This document shows positions 36,028 to 47,477 of a DNA stretch of 64,000 bases, piece after piece; positions within the stretch are counted from its first letter, which is position 1, and every line of letters begins with the position of its first letter. A model generated the notes under the pieces. It was not told where the DNA came from. It saw only the letters and a program-made list of their open reading frames with translations, and made no database searches. A program made the translations under genes and the position numbers. The DNA is from Tillus elongatus (taxonomy: Eukaryota > Arthropoda > Insecta > Coleoptera > Cleridae): assembly GCA_964006375.1 (NCBI GenBank), contig OZ023269.1, positions 9,665,926 through 9,729,925 of the forward strand, given 5' to 3'.

Positions 36028-36800
36028 AACTTTTTACATTTCCATTTTCCTACTGCTTTCCGCAAAATGTCAAATATCAATTTATGTAGATGACGCCATA
36101 TTATAATGTATGTACATTATAAAACATTTGTTCACCCCTTGATTTCCTTCTATATTTAAAATGACCCTTGGTAATACTTATCTGGCAACAGTGCATATCG
36201 TCCAGCGTCCACTTCTGTACTCCGATTCCACCCGAATTGTTTGTTTACTAGTGAAGTGTCTACAACAGAGGATTACCAAATATTCTTTAACTCCAATCAA
36301 TAACTATACTTAAATTTACATTATATAAATGTAATATAATATGTACTGAGTTTTCATTTATATTTCCCAGAAGTTGTGGCTTGCTTACATGATATTCTAC
36401 AAATCCACTTCTACAGGACAATATTATCAGATACTTAGTAGGAATTTGAATACATTAGCAGAATTGCTGAATTAGTATCAACAGAATGGATTGCGATACA
36501 TAAAGTTAACTCTTTTAGAAACAAAAATATCACTGAAGTAAGCGAGAATCATGAAATACACTAGTTAAAAGCAGTAAAAAAATCACTCAACACAGAGACC
36601 TAAAATTCATTAAAATCCTACATCCTTAAATGTTATTTTTTCATAAACATGTAAAATCATTTATTTACAGTCAATAATCTTCTTATGTGCCTACTAGGTT
36701 AGAATTAATGTAATTGGCCCAGTTTTACTTATAGGTATATTGTTTATTTAGCAAGTTTAAGAATGTAAAATTAAAATTAGACAAACTCCAAAACACTTAC

Positions 36801-36872
36801 TGTTTTCTATTGTTGGGTCATAAGAATCAACAAATTGTCCTTCTACAAACTGTATACTCAATGAAGACTTTC
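36801..36872 (-). CDS. Rheb: Rheb GTPase, coding exon 2
   Basis: 72-nt exon between acceptor ATTTTTAG (exon start 36872) and donor GTAAGTG. It encodes G17-KSSLSIQFVEGQFVDSY and DPTIEN, completing the P-loop (GYRSVGKS) and adding the first helix and the switch I / G2 segment. Phases fit exactly with exon 1 (split Gly codon) and exon 3 (split Thr codon). Intron 2 that follows is 23918 bp. Confidence 0.96.
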
Positions 36873-36927
36873 CTAAAAATATAAATATTAAAATATGTGG
36901 TCATTTAAATAGCCATTTAAACCTTAC

Positions 36928-36976
36928 CTACTGATCTATAACCCATAACAGCTATTTTGCGCTGTTTGTAGGACAT
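36928..36976 (-). CDS. Rheb: Rheb GTPase, coding exon 1 with start codon
   Basis: ATG at 36976-36974 starts MSYKQRKIAVMGYRSVG. R14 occupies the position of Ras Gly12, the Rheb-specific Arg of the P-loop. The donor GTAAGG follows at 36927 and intron 1 is only 55 bp. The start fits the family, whose proteins begin a few residues before the RKIAxxGYRSVGKSS segment. Rheb couples TSC GTPase-activating input to TORC1. Confidence 0.96.
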
Positions 36977-37782
36977 TTTTATCTTATATTATTATATTAC
37001 TATTTATCACAGACGGAATATTTGTTGATCTTTATCCAAATATGTGCAAATTAATAAACGCTTCAATATATACAAATAACTGCACAAAACTATACTCAAA
37101 ACATAAAATCACATCACAAACATTAAATTTAAAGTATGACTGACGAGTCTGAGAATTTTGATAACTTCTGAAATTCCAATCGTCTACAATTCTACAAACG
37201 TCACAAATAAAAACACTGCGATGTCTTTAGTTTCGCAGAAAACACAAATCGCAGACGAGTTTCTTTGATCATATGACGAACAAACTTACGTAAAATTCAC
37301 ATAAAGGCTTGTTAGTTATCGCTATCTGTCATTTTTTTATTGCGTACGAAAATATTTATTACAATTCCAGGATTAAATTCGTTACTTATCAGCATTATAG
37401 TTATGCAACATTCAATATCGACATTTCCCTGACGCTGGCACTAGCCAACCAGTGGACATTTGATACTTTGATAATTGATCATCTATACCATAATATATGT
37501 TCAGTGCGCCAGTGCTGCCACACTGTGAGTTTATAAACAAAAGGAAAAAAATTAGCTTCTTTGTAAATGAAATTTAAACCAAGAAAATGTGCAATATAAT
37601 CATTTTAAAAATTAAACAAAGTAAAATTACTTTAACCAATATCTCTTTGACAAAATCGTAATAAAGTTTATCATAAAACGAAATGAGATTTCTAAGTTGA
37701 GAACCACCGATTTAAGTAAATGAAAAGCCCTTAAAAACCTAGTCAAATCTAAATGCTCTATTCGAATTAAGATTCGGCACGC
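36977..37782 (-). promoter_or_regulatory. Presumed Rheb 5' UTR and promoter region
   Basis: Sequence upstream of the Rheb start has no element ends up to about 37780 and no clear TATA box. That it contains the promoter is inferred from position only. Confidence 0.4.
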
Positions 37783-38190
37783 TGAAGACGAGCGTCTCTC
37801 CACAGTAATGACCCAATTGCATTGATCATGCGCACTTTGCAGAATATTTTAAGTAACGAAATAAAAGGCCTCACTGGCGTGCTGTTTACACACAATCCTC
37901 TCAACTGACCTTCCTGACATCAGTTTGCCTAATCAAAAGCTAAAAGAAGGAAAAAGGGAAAGGAAAAGTACATTATGCTCAGATGAATTGCAGAGTTGAT
38001 TTTCCTTCACCTTTTAGCTTTAAATTGAGCAAACTGATGTCAACGCAAGTCAGGAAAGTCAGTTGGGAGGATTGTATGTAAACAGCACGTCAGGGAGGTC
38101 TTTTATTTCGTCACTTAAAATATTCTGCGAAGTGCGCATGATTAGTGCAACTGGTCATCACTGTGGCGAGGCGCTCGTCACTGAAGCCAT
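37783..38190. mobile_element. Fold-back element, copy 1
   Basis: Two inverted arms of about 190 bp separated by about 40 bp. The outer parts GACGAGCGTCTCTCCACAGT and CACTGTGGCGAGGCGCTCGT are inverse, as are AAACTGATGTC / GACATCAGTTT further in. A second copy lies at 38562-38958. No ORF. Confidence 0.82.
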
Positions 38191-38561
38191 CTGAGCTATG
38201 TTATTCAATGGTTATTCTATATAAAATAAATATAGGAGAGAAAATTAAAATGAAATCTACCTAGCCATGAAACAAAAGCGGTATTATTGCAAGTATTTAC
38301 TGTCAAGTTACTGTATCTTTATAACTATAAAGGCGCGAAAGTGAAAAAAATTAAAACTAGACCCCAACAAGCAAGTAGAGTGTTTGACAAAAGAAGGCAA
38401 TTAGCCAAAAAATATATACGAATGTATGACTGCTGTGTGTAGTAAAATGTATCCATATTTTCAAATAAAATTCTGGTCAAAGCAGTCCAAATGGGGTATA
38501 GAACCCATTCGAGATTATCATATAACACCAAAAAAGTGGAAGAATTGACAAATCAAACTTT

Positions 38562-38958
38562 GGAAGACGAGCGTCTCTCCACAGTAATGACCCGGTTGCA
38601 TTGATCATGCTTACTTCGCATAATATTTTAAGTAAGGAAATAAATGACCCCCCCTGGCGTGCTGTTTACACAAAATCCTCCCACTGACTCTCCTGACATC
38701 AGTTTGTCTAATCAAAAGCTAAAAGAAGGAAAAAGGAGAAGGAAAAGTACATTATGCTCACATTAATGGCAGGGTTGATTTTCCTTCCCCTTTTAACTTT
38801 TAAACTGATGTCAGGGCAAGTCAGGAAGGTCAGTTGGGAGGATTGTGTTAAAACAGCACGTCAGGAAGGTCTTTTATTTTGCTATTTAAAATATTCTGCG
38901 AAGTACGCATGATCAATGCAACTGGTGATTACTATGGCGAGACGTTCGTCATTGAAAG
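38562..38958. mobile_element. Fold-back element, copy 2
   Basis: About 90 percent similar to copy 1 by eye over its whole length, in the same orientation, with the same GAAGACGAGCGTCTCTCCAC start. The 370 bp between the copies is unrelated. Confidence 0.82.
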
Positions 38959-39465
38959 TACTTCGTAGCTCCCAACATTTTTCAGTTCTTAATGTATCGA
39001 ATGACGCCACGTCTGAGCAGGTCTGCCAACTCTTCGTTTTCTAAATAAATTGCAATCTGGATAGTTATCCATCTCCATTTTTTGTCGCTCTTTCTCGATC
39101 AAGTGGGTGTTGTTTTGCGAGATGTAGCACAAAGCAGCAAATCTTTGTTTCGAATTCGGTACGGCTAGAAAATGCGAAGTATTATTCGCAAAGAATGTTT
39201 GATGAAGACCTACAGCTCTGCTATGTTAAAGCCTTAGTCATTTTCCAAGCTGGGTTTCACACCCAGCTAGGAGCACATATTTTACATTTGTATTTAGCAG
39301 CAGTTTTGGTGGTGTGAAGTATTGTACGCAATTTACAGATTTCATAAATCCAAATGTTACCCATGCCTTTCGAATTTGAACAAAAATATTTTCGCCTGTC
39401 CTACCTCTCTTGATCACACCACTGCCGCGTATGTAAACTCCTCCACATATTTAAGTGGTCTGCCG
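38959..39465. other. Unassigned stretch
   Basis: No gene or element end recognised. Confidence 0.4.
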
Positions 39466-39469
39466 TTAA

Positions 39470-40330
39470 GTGATGCGGGGGCTATTATTTCTCGCATTGA
39501 TTCTCATTGTTTTGGTTTTTAAGACGTTGATTCTAAGTTCGACTTTACTTGCCTCATTTATTAATACCTGCAATTGTTTCACCATATTTCCATGGGTGTG
39601 TGCTAGCATAGATATGTGTAGTCCGCATCGAAGCACAGGAGATGATTTATTCACGTCTTCTAGGATCGTGGGCAGTACAAGATTAATAAAATGATAATTA
39701 TATATTGTTTTTAAAAAACGACAAAAAGGATATAATTTTAAAAAATCGGAGAAATTATAAACCTATATTGTTCCAAAAGGACTTAAAACCTTCTCACATT
39801 TATATGGTTTTAAATGCCCATAGCCTTATTAAAATCGGACATACTTATGGTGAGCTAAGAGGTCTTGTGCTCACCTACTTTTATCGTTCCTCGCCGATGC
39901 CTTGACATTGTGTTTGTTGGTATGATGTTTGCCGTAGTCTGTTCCCCTAATGTGTGTGTCTGTGCTTGTGGTTTGATAATGTCAGCTGTTACTGCCTTTC
40001 TTCGTTGTACCAATTACCAAGCCGATTCTATATCCACGCACTTCTTTTCTCACGCTTTACTCCTAAGCTGTTCTGCTCTCTGTTTCAAGATGTCTGCAAA
40101 CGATTCCAATTTTATATTTCATTTTTGCTGGCTTCCTGGGTTTTCTGTTATCAGTGGTCAATTTGATTCTGATCATGCCCATTACTAAGTGGTGGGTACT
40201 ACCTGCATCAGCCACCCTTCTGCTCCTAACGTCCAATACTGACGACCTCGAATCCATCTTCTTGAAATAGTGATGTGATCACTTTGATTTTCTATTCTGT
40301 AATCGTGTGACATCCGGGTCATGGTGTGGA
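39470..40330 (-). pseudogene. Non-LTR element: endonuclease end and RT fragment
   Basis: Minus strand from about 40320: DYRIENQSDHITIS, then SVLDVRSRRVADAGSTHHLV and MGMIRIKLTTDNRKPRKPAK. This is the C-terminal APE endonuclease block (DVR..RGAD.GSDH.LV). Further on, LEDVNKSSPVLRCGLHISML is the degraded Y/F-ADD region, and LINVLKTKTMRINARN-like KVELRINVLKTKTMRINARN is RT block D. The middle of the RT is missing. It is a decayed, internally deleted copy. Confidence 0.8.
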
Positions 40331-40583
40331 TCTTCTTGTGGGGGGATAGAGTGCCACATATTATTAAGTTTGATTCAAAGCAGAATTTGTTAAAAATTCT
40401 TAGGTAGAGCTACTTGTTGGGCGGTGAAATGAAATAGCAATGCCTTACGTAAACTTATTTTTATTTAATGTTTTCAGTTAGATACTGAGTACACAGACAG
40501 TACCTAATCTTTTTTATTGCTTTATTACAAGGAAGTTTAAAAAAAAATTAAATGAGTACATACGTGATATTCACGGTGCGCTA

Positions 40584-41268
<685 letters not shown>

Positions 41269-41559
41269 GCTTTTCTTATATTGTTTATCAAAAAACAACA
41301 AACAAGTTTCAAACTTGCAATCTATTTGTTGTTTTTTCCTCCTTAAAGTTTTGGTAAAAAATCATAACACTGGTATCTCAATTTTCATTTTTATTGTTTC
41401 TATTGACCCTTGCAGTGGGGCAATATTAACCATCTTAATGAAAACAAACCAGTCGTGTTTGTGATCACTCCACATTGCGGGTTGAATAGAAAAGGGTTTT
41501 TATTCTTCTTCTGTCAAAATCGACATTTTAGCAACAATAATATATGCATGGTCATATTG

Positions 41560-42225
41560 GCGATATTTTGACATACGTAACCCATCTTTGGAGTTGTGCT
41601 TCCGAAAAATTTGGAGAAGGACATGCGAATTCATTGGATATTTTTAAAGTATTCGATTCAGTCTGATATCCATCACTCCTCAATAAACTTCCAACATGCG
41701 GATTGCCTTCTGAACTATGCCTATATCTAGTTTTATGAAGGCACACTTCGTGCATGTCGTTTCCGATGGTGTTCCATCAGATAAATTTTAAATCAATGCG
41801 GCTTTTGTTTTGGCTCCCACACTTTTTCTTTTTCATATAAATGACTTTCTCTTGAGAACCAACTATCCGATCAACAGCTTCGCTGATGATAGCACTAGTC
41901 ATAATACGTTCTTATCGGCTCGCTTAACATCTACTGCTTCTAGCTTCTTATCAATGACATTCGAAGTAATCAACTGCCTAAATGATGACCTGTCTAAGAT
42001 TTTTAGCTGGGGCTCTGCAAATCTGATTATGTTTAATGCCACAAAATATAGAATTGGATTTTATCTATAAAGCGTGACCTACAAGACCAAGACGTCAGAT
42101 GGCTGGCAAAATACTACCCAAAAAATGGACATTCTTTACATTGGGTATGACTGTTGCGGAGGATATTTGCTGGAATTTACATGTTTCGAATATTGCAAAC
42201 ACATCATCAAAGAAGCTTGGTATTA
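41560..42225 (+). pseudogene. LINE reverse transcriptase fragment
   Basis: SLDIFKVFDSV (motif A), LLNKLPTCGLPSELCLYLVL, then APTLFLFHINDFLLRTNYPI, NSFADDSTSH (motif C with FADD), INCLNDDLSKIFSWGSANLI and MFNATKYRI. In a shifted frame comes FFTLGMTVAEDICWNLHVSN and IANTSSKKLGI. This order is standard for non-LTR RTs. Frameshifts and stops disable it. The H1 copy follows directly. Confidence 0.82.
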
Positions 42226-42246
42226 GACCGCCAAGCTAATAACGAA

Positions 42247-42725
42247 ATGACAGATACGGCCGTTCAATCTTCTCCAGCCGCAGAAGCTCCGGCAGAACGT
42301 AAGGCAAAGAAGGAAAAGAAAGTGAAAAATCCCAAGTCGAAACCTTCACATCCTTGGTTGTCCAAGAAGATGGACAAGGCAATCAAGCATCTGGAAAAAA
42401 GCGACGGTTCGTCGTTGCAAGCCATTAAGAAGTACACTGCCGCAAACTCCAAGGTGGACGCCGATAAGCTGGCGCCCTTCATCGGGAAATATTTGAAAGC
42501 GGCCGTCGCCTCCGGCTTCTCTGGTACAGATACGTCCAAGGGAGCTTTCCGTTTCCTCAGGCCGGCATCGTCCAGGGCGGCGACGATAGGACGCCCGCCG
42601 CCAAAAGGTGAAGAGAACCATCTCCGGCGATAAACCGAAGGCGGCGGTGGCAGCCAAGAAAACCGCAACGAAATCGAGAAAGGTCCCTTCTAGTTCCAAG
42701 GCGAAGAAGCCCGTCCATGCTGTGC
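42247..42725 (+). pseudogene. Histone H1 copy, frameshifted and 3'-truncated
   Basis: ATG at 42247 opens MTDTAVQSSPAAEAPAERKA, then the linker-histone globular (H15) domain: SKPSHPWLSKKMDKAIKHLE, SSLQAIKKYTAANSKVDADK and LAPFIGKYLKAAVASG. The end of the domain is altered (GAFRF where GASGSFKL is usual). A frameshift near 42560-42600 leads to a stop at 42633. The Lys/Ala tail continues in another frame as KRTISGDKPKAAVAAKKTAT and KSRKVPSSSKAKKP until about 42712. The tail is cut by LINE sequence. No introns, as in normal H1 genes, so retrocopy and duplicated gene fragment cannot be told apart. Confidence 0.88.
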
Positions 42726-42734
42726 CAGGAACCA

Positions 42735-43235
42735 GGTTGCAGAACTTATTCATTCTTATTATATCAGGCCTGTTGTGGACAACTCGTTGGTCTGTGAGCA
42801 CGGTCCAATCCCAGCACAACCTGTATCCTGAGTTCTCTAGAACAGGCTCAGGAATGTATCTATAGCAGGGCACTTTATTAAGATTTAAAAGTCCCAATGT
42901 CAGAGCCAGTTCTTGATGAACTATTTTCGCAACTGCGTCGTGCCTCTCCTTATACTCTGTTGCAGCAAACGATTAACATCGTCTGGTGACGTGCTGGATA
43001 GTCTCTGATGACTGACACCCAAATCAACATTTGTCATCTTGTACCGAATTATCTCCAACTATATACTTCAGGTAGTTTATTGTTGGGATGACCTGGTCTT
43101 GTATGGTCAGAAAAAACCCTCTGTCTCTGAAAACATCTGTCCGGACACCAAACTGTAGTTCGACGCCAATTTGTCGACATGTGCCTGGGAGGTCTCATTC
43201 AGATGACGTCCATGGAGAGGCTTCTGCATCCAAGA
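42735..43235 (-). pseudogene. LINE C-terminal fragment
   Basis: Minus strand: FLTIQDQVIPTINYLKYIVG, ESIQHV-like SSETIQHVT, then RHDAVAKIVHQELALTLGLL, YRYIPEPVLENSGYRLCWDW and TVLTDQRVVHNRPDII. This is the well-conserved end of a LINE ORF2 (HQELA...PVLEN...LYWD...NRPDI). Frames change at least twice. Confidence 0.8.
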
Positions 43236-43239
43236 TCGC

Positions 43240-43245
43240 AGCTTG

Positions 43246-43326
<81 letters not shown>

Positions 43327-43340
43327 TTATTATTATTATT
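43240..43340. repeat. (TTA)n microsatellite
   Basis: About 30 copies of TTA/ATT, with the TA-core copy 8 beginning immediately after. Confidence 0.95.
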
Positions 43341-43459
43341 AGTGAATTTTCTTTAAAAAAATTCACTAATGAGGAGATCCCGACTTTTGAATTTTGAAAA
43401 CATTTCTTCAAATGAGCGCTAATTAGGCCCCCCAGAACACATATCCGGGGTCAGTTTCA

Positions 43460-43544
<85 letters not shown>

Positions 43545-43608
43545 ATTGCGCATAAGTAATGCAACAAGGCAATTAGGCCCCCCAGAACACATATCCGGGG
43601 TCAGTTTC

Positions 43609-43695
<87 letters not shown>

Positions 43696-44791
43696 ACCGA
43701 TAACTCAAAAAATAATGGGCCGATTTTGAATTTGGTGAATACATTCCTTTTGCAAATGGCTTGGATAAGTTCGTTAGTCAGGAAAACCGGCCCAGGTTTT
43801 CCCAAAAATTTTGTGTTTTCTTTCAAAAAAAAATTATATCTCCGTAATTAACAGAGTAAGGGTAACTAAATTTGGTACGCTGGTTTATATTATTATAGGT
43901 GAGCTATCTACCAAAATTTAGCTCTGTCGGTCAAAAGACAAAAAAGTTATGGGCATTTAAAGAAAGATAAATTGGGGTTTTCCTCAAAACGTCAAAGTGA
44001 CAATTTAAAACGTCAAAATTCGCCACATTTAGGCAAAGAACTTGAATCTAATACGGGCTATGGGAAGAAAATGTCTCAAGATGAATGTTTTACAAACCCT
44101 GAAGTCTTAGATTCAACCGTCATTGTCCTTCATTTTACTAAAATATTTCCAGAAAATTCATTTGAAATAGACCCTTTCTCTGATACTTGGCAGTAGCCTT
44201 AGCTATAGAGTTTATCGTTTAATGTTATATAATTTTTGTCGAATTTTCGTAAAAAATCAATAAAGCTCAATATATCCGTTATTATACAAGATATGAAAAA
44301 AAAATAGTATACATTAATTATAGGGTGTCTTGAGCTACATCTTAAAAAAATATTTCTACAATCACAGGTGGCCCATAGTCGTTGGTGATATGATACAAAT
44401 AATATTTTTTTTAGTCGAAAACGCCTATGTTTTTGCATTTTCCATCGAAATATAATGCATGTTTGTAAGTTAATAAATTCTGGACGCAGCAAGTGCGTTA
44501 TGGTAGCGAATTTTGACTAAATGCTTCATATTTGAAAAGTTTAATTTGCTATTAACCTATAAGGTTGACCAAGAAACGGTTTTTTTCGGTTACACTTTAA
44601 GTTTACTTTCGGAAATTTTTGTACGTTCTCAAACAATAAAGTTATTTTGATGAAACATGGCACATTGTTTTTACTATATAGATTATACTGGTAACCAAAT
44701 GTGATGCCTGCTTTCTTAAAAAAACACACATTATTGCTATTAAAAAATAGTTTTATGAAAATTCACTACCATAAGGTACTTGCTGCGTCCC
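43339..44791 (+). mobile_element. TA-core element copy 8, full-length long type with duplicated A segment
   Basis: A module from 43339, (TA)n 43465-43542, then a repeated A segment (AATTAGGCCCCCCAGAACAC, 43572-43612), second (TA)n 43613-43692, C, D (43880-44479) and E (44480-44791). The terminal stem-loop is slightly mutated (AAGGTACTTGCTGCGTC). Confidence 0.9.
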
Positions 44792-45289
44792 GAACTTTTA
44801 TTATTATTATTATATTATGTTATTATTAGGGGTTACAGGGCCCGTGCTCAATTTCTAATTCTTAGATCTAAGCTTACGCAATTTTTCTACGGAAATTTGA
44901 TAGAGTTGCTTCCAATGGACTCTGTTTAATAATAAGTCTAAAACCATTGCTAAAACACGGCAAAAAAATAGATCTTCTGCATTCGGCGACGTTGATTTCA
45001 ACGCTCATATTTGTTGCCAAAAGATATTTCCCACAAAATTATTTGTATTTCAAAACCAAAACAGTGTAAAATAATAACCGAGGATAAATTTATTAAAAAA
45101 TTACATAAATTATACGCTATTAGCAAAATGACTAGCCCGCAATTTATTGCCGATTTAGATGTCAAAGCTAGATAAAATAGGAAACTTGTAGATTGAGTCA
45201 ACAGATATTTGTGAATCTAGTCGCATCCGATGGCAGGATTCTAAACGTTGATAAACCATACAGTATTATTGTTCTAAAATAATTGCAAA
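44792..45289. other. Upstream of the secreted-protein gene; one decayed coding stretch
   Basis: Plus-strand 45069-45174 reads IITEDKFIKKLHKLYAISKM and TSPQFIADLDVKAR before a stop. A neighbouring frame just upstream reads KIDLLHSATLISTLIFVAKR. Together they look like a decayed protein I cannot place. It could be promoter sequence of the next gene plus an old element. Confidence 0.35.
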
Positions 45290-45346
45290 ATGTGGAAGCT
45301 CTTCTTTTGTCTAGTTTTATTCAAATTCGTTTCAACTAAATATTTT
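45290..45346 (+). CDS. Putative secreted protein, exon 1 (signal peptide)
   Basis: ATG with context GCAAAATG begins MWKLFFCLVLFKFVSTKYF, a typical signal peptide: one Lys, then a hydrophobic run ending in small residues. A GTAAGA donor follows at 45347. The 65-bp intron, with a T-rich acceptor TTTTTTTGTAG, joins it in phase 0 to exon 2. Size and signals are those of a functional insect gene rather than a transposon. Confidence 0.7.
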
Positions 45347-45411
45347 GTAAGAATATTAAACTCTATATTTTATAAAAGTAGGTACCTACGTAAATTCTTT
45401 TTTTTTTGTAG

Positions 45412-45573
45412 ATCATCGGACAGTCGCGTTTTACAATTTTGAAAATTACGCAGTGTCCGGAATACAAAATATTACCAATGACTTTTGACTACAAATTACA
45501 CATGTATAACAAAACAACTCAACTAATCGATGCGAAATTGGTTTTGCCAGTGGATTTTGATGAGACAGTAGGC
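45412..45573 (+). CDS. Putative secreted protein, exon 2
   Basis: 54 codons without stop: IIGQSRFTILKITQCPEYKI, then LPMTFDYKLHMYNKTTQLID, then AKLVLPVDFDETVG, closed by a perfect GTAAGT donor. One Cys, one N-glycosylation sequon (NKT) and alternating hydrophobic residues suggest beta strands. The pattern is reminiscent of insect DUF1091/ML-like lipid-binding secreted families, but I cannot assign it. Later exons should carry further Cys; none was recognised in the window, where TA-core and mariner-type sequence follows. Confidence 0.65.
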
Positions 45574-45639
45574 GTAAGTTATTTTTTAAACCACATATGT
45601 AGTTAATTTTTATGTATGACAAGTTTACGAAGTCTGAAA

Positions 45640-45760
45640 TACTAGGAACAATTTAAAGCACGTTTTTAGCAAATTCTCGTAGAAAAAATTGATGAGGAAA
45701 TCTGTGACCTATAAGATCGTGGCTAAATGAACACATTAAAAGCCAATATATAACATCAAA

Positions 45761-45841
<81 letters not shown>

Positions 45842-46100
45842 GATGATTCATTGGTAAGTGTATATACTTCACCTGCATATGTAGGTCACTTGTCACTTGG
45901 GCGATTCCATAGCACCTATCGCTAGAGGGTCAATAATTAACAAGGAACAGGTTGTTTTATTGATTTTGTCTATTTTTGTCTTGGGCCATAATTTTAGAAC
46001 CACTCGGTATAAAGAAGAAAAATTTGGTGTGTATATCTTGTGCAATCAGCTATATCGATTTCTCAATTTAGCGGAATCAAAATAGAGGTCAGGTCAGGTC
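45640..46100. mobile_element. Decayed TA-core fragment and (TA)n with a mariner-like border
   Basis: An A-like stretch (CAAATTCTCGTAGAAAAAAT, about 45668) and (TA)n 45763-45838 are followed directly by ACAGGATGATTCATTGGTAA. That border may belong to the mariner-superfamily copy whose coding remnant begins at 46580. Confidence 0.45.
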
Positions 46101-46579
46101 AGAAAAATGTGTCCGAATTGTTAAATCTCAAAAACAACACCTGTATCAAAAATTTTAGTTTTGAGGTTTGGAAAGAGCGTAAAAAATAAGACAAATAAAG
46201 TGCATTTTTAAATTAGGCACCTGAATTTTCTGTTGAGTTTTTTTAATAAAAGCAAATTCAACAAAACTAAGAATCGAGTATCTCATACAAAATACCGTTT
46301 TGTCTTTGGAATTGACTACAAGTTAATAAAAACATTCATATTCAATAAAAAACTATTCATCCAACGTTCTGAAAAATATTCAACCATTCGATTAAAACCA
46401 ATAGATTTACACAATACTTTATAAATTAGAAATTGTTATAAGAAGGCTTTGATTACAACAATTAAAACTTCAAACAATCAAGTCTGTTGTTAAAATTCTG
46501 ACAGTTGATGATTCCTAAAAGGTTAAGCTAAACTTTGTTTTAAACTTTTCTCGCATAAATAATAATAATCTTCAAAGCA

Positions 46580-47340
46580 ATGTCTCAAAATTTGTGGAAC
46601 GGAGAATATTCAGATATGTTATATGTTTACGGGTTTTGTAATGGAAAAAAAGGTCAAGCGGCTACTAGAGAATATGCTAGAAGATTTCCAGGACGTCGTA
46701 TACCTGCCTAATCATCAGGACTTTTCTAAAGTGTTTACTTATTTCAAAGAAGATGGGCAATTTCCAACTGCAAAACTGAACGAACGTCAAGAAAGGCGTT
46801 ATTTTGAACGTGAAGAACTTTTATTAAATACGTATATATAAATAAGTGCATTAAATATTCCACAATCTACTGTTTGGCGAAGATTAAAAAAACATAGACA
46901 TTACCCTTTTTATATGCAAGTAGTCCAACGGCTGCAACCAGAAGATGTCCCTCGCTTAAATTTTAGTCAGTGGATTATTAGAAACCGAAGAAATATAAGT
47001 GAGATATTGTTTATTGATTAGGTGCAATTTACAAGAGATGGTGTGTTAACTTCAGGAACTGACACGTTTGGTGAGAAAATACGCGCCATTCTGTAAGACA
47101 GTCAAGGTCGCAGCATAAATTTTCTATAAATGTTTGGTGTAGCGTTTTTAATAGCCATTTAATTGGACCATACATTCTTCCCAATACACTAACAGGTGAG
47201 ATTTACATGTTGCCTGTCTTGTTAGAAAACGAAAATATTGAGAGAATATTTTTTCAGCACGATGGAGTTCCTCCACATTTGAGATTAACTGTAAGAAATT
47301 TTATCAATCAAAATTTCTCAAATAGCTGAGGCCGCGGTGG
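46580..47340 (+). pseudogene. Tc1/mariner-superfamily (rosa-like) transposase, heavily mutated
   Basis: [40 protein letters not shown] and IPA form the N-terminal helix-turn-helix. After frame changes come IPQSTVWRRLKKHRHYPFYM and PRLNFSQWIIRNRRNISEIL, then FID followed by a stop and VQFTRDGV (first Asp block), and FFQHDGVPPHLRLTVRNFIN (second Asp block). The third catalytic block is missing, as the sequence switches at about 47330. Many stops; inactive. Confidence 0.8.
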
Positions 47341-47477
47341 ACCCATGGCCACCCAGATCTTAAGTTGACAAGAACAGAGTTATAAGCATTTATTAAAAGA
47401 AAAAAGTTGTTGCCACTCGTGATCAGAGAAACGCACAAGACCAAAGTATTTTATGTAGTTAACAAAATCTATAAAAT

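Larger units (their letters stand above)
34815..36283. mobile_element. Long-inverted-repeat element, about 1.47 kb, with nested repeats
   Basis: The left arm (about 34815-35080) and right arm (about 36022-36283) are inverted copies sharing, for example, ACAAACAATTCGGGTGGAAT, GGGTCATTTTAAATATAGAA and AGTAGGAAAACGGAAATGTA (left strand). The interior contains a short dispersed repeat (35150-35330), a Penelope-like hairpin (35340-35570) and a two-unit tandem repeat (35580-36027). No transposase is seen. Similar to a fold-back or non-autonomous DNA element; ends are approximate. Confidence 0.7.

Noticed and set aside
44199..44492. Minus-strand 97-residue frame across the D module
   Set aside because: Not conserved between D copies and lacks any motif; by-product of AT-rich repeat sequence.
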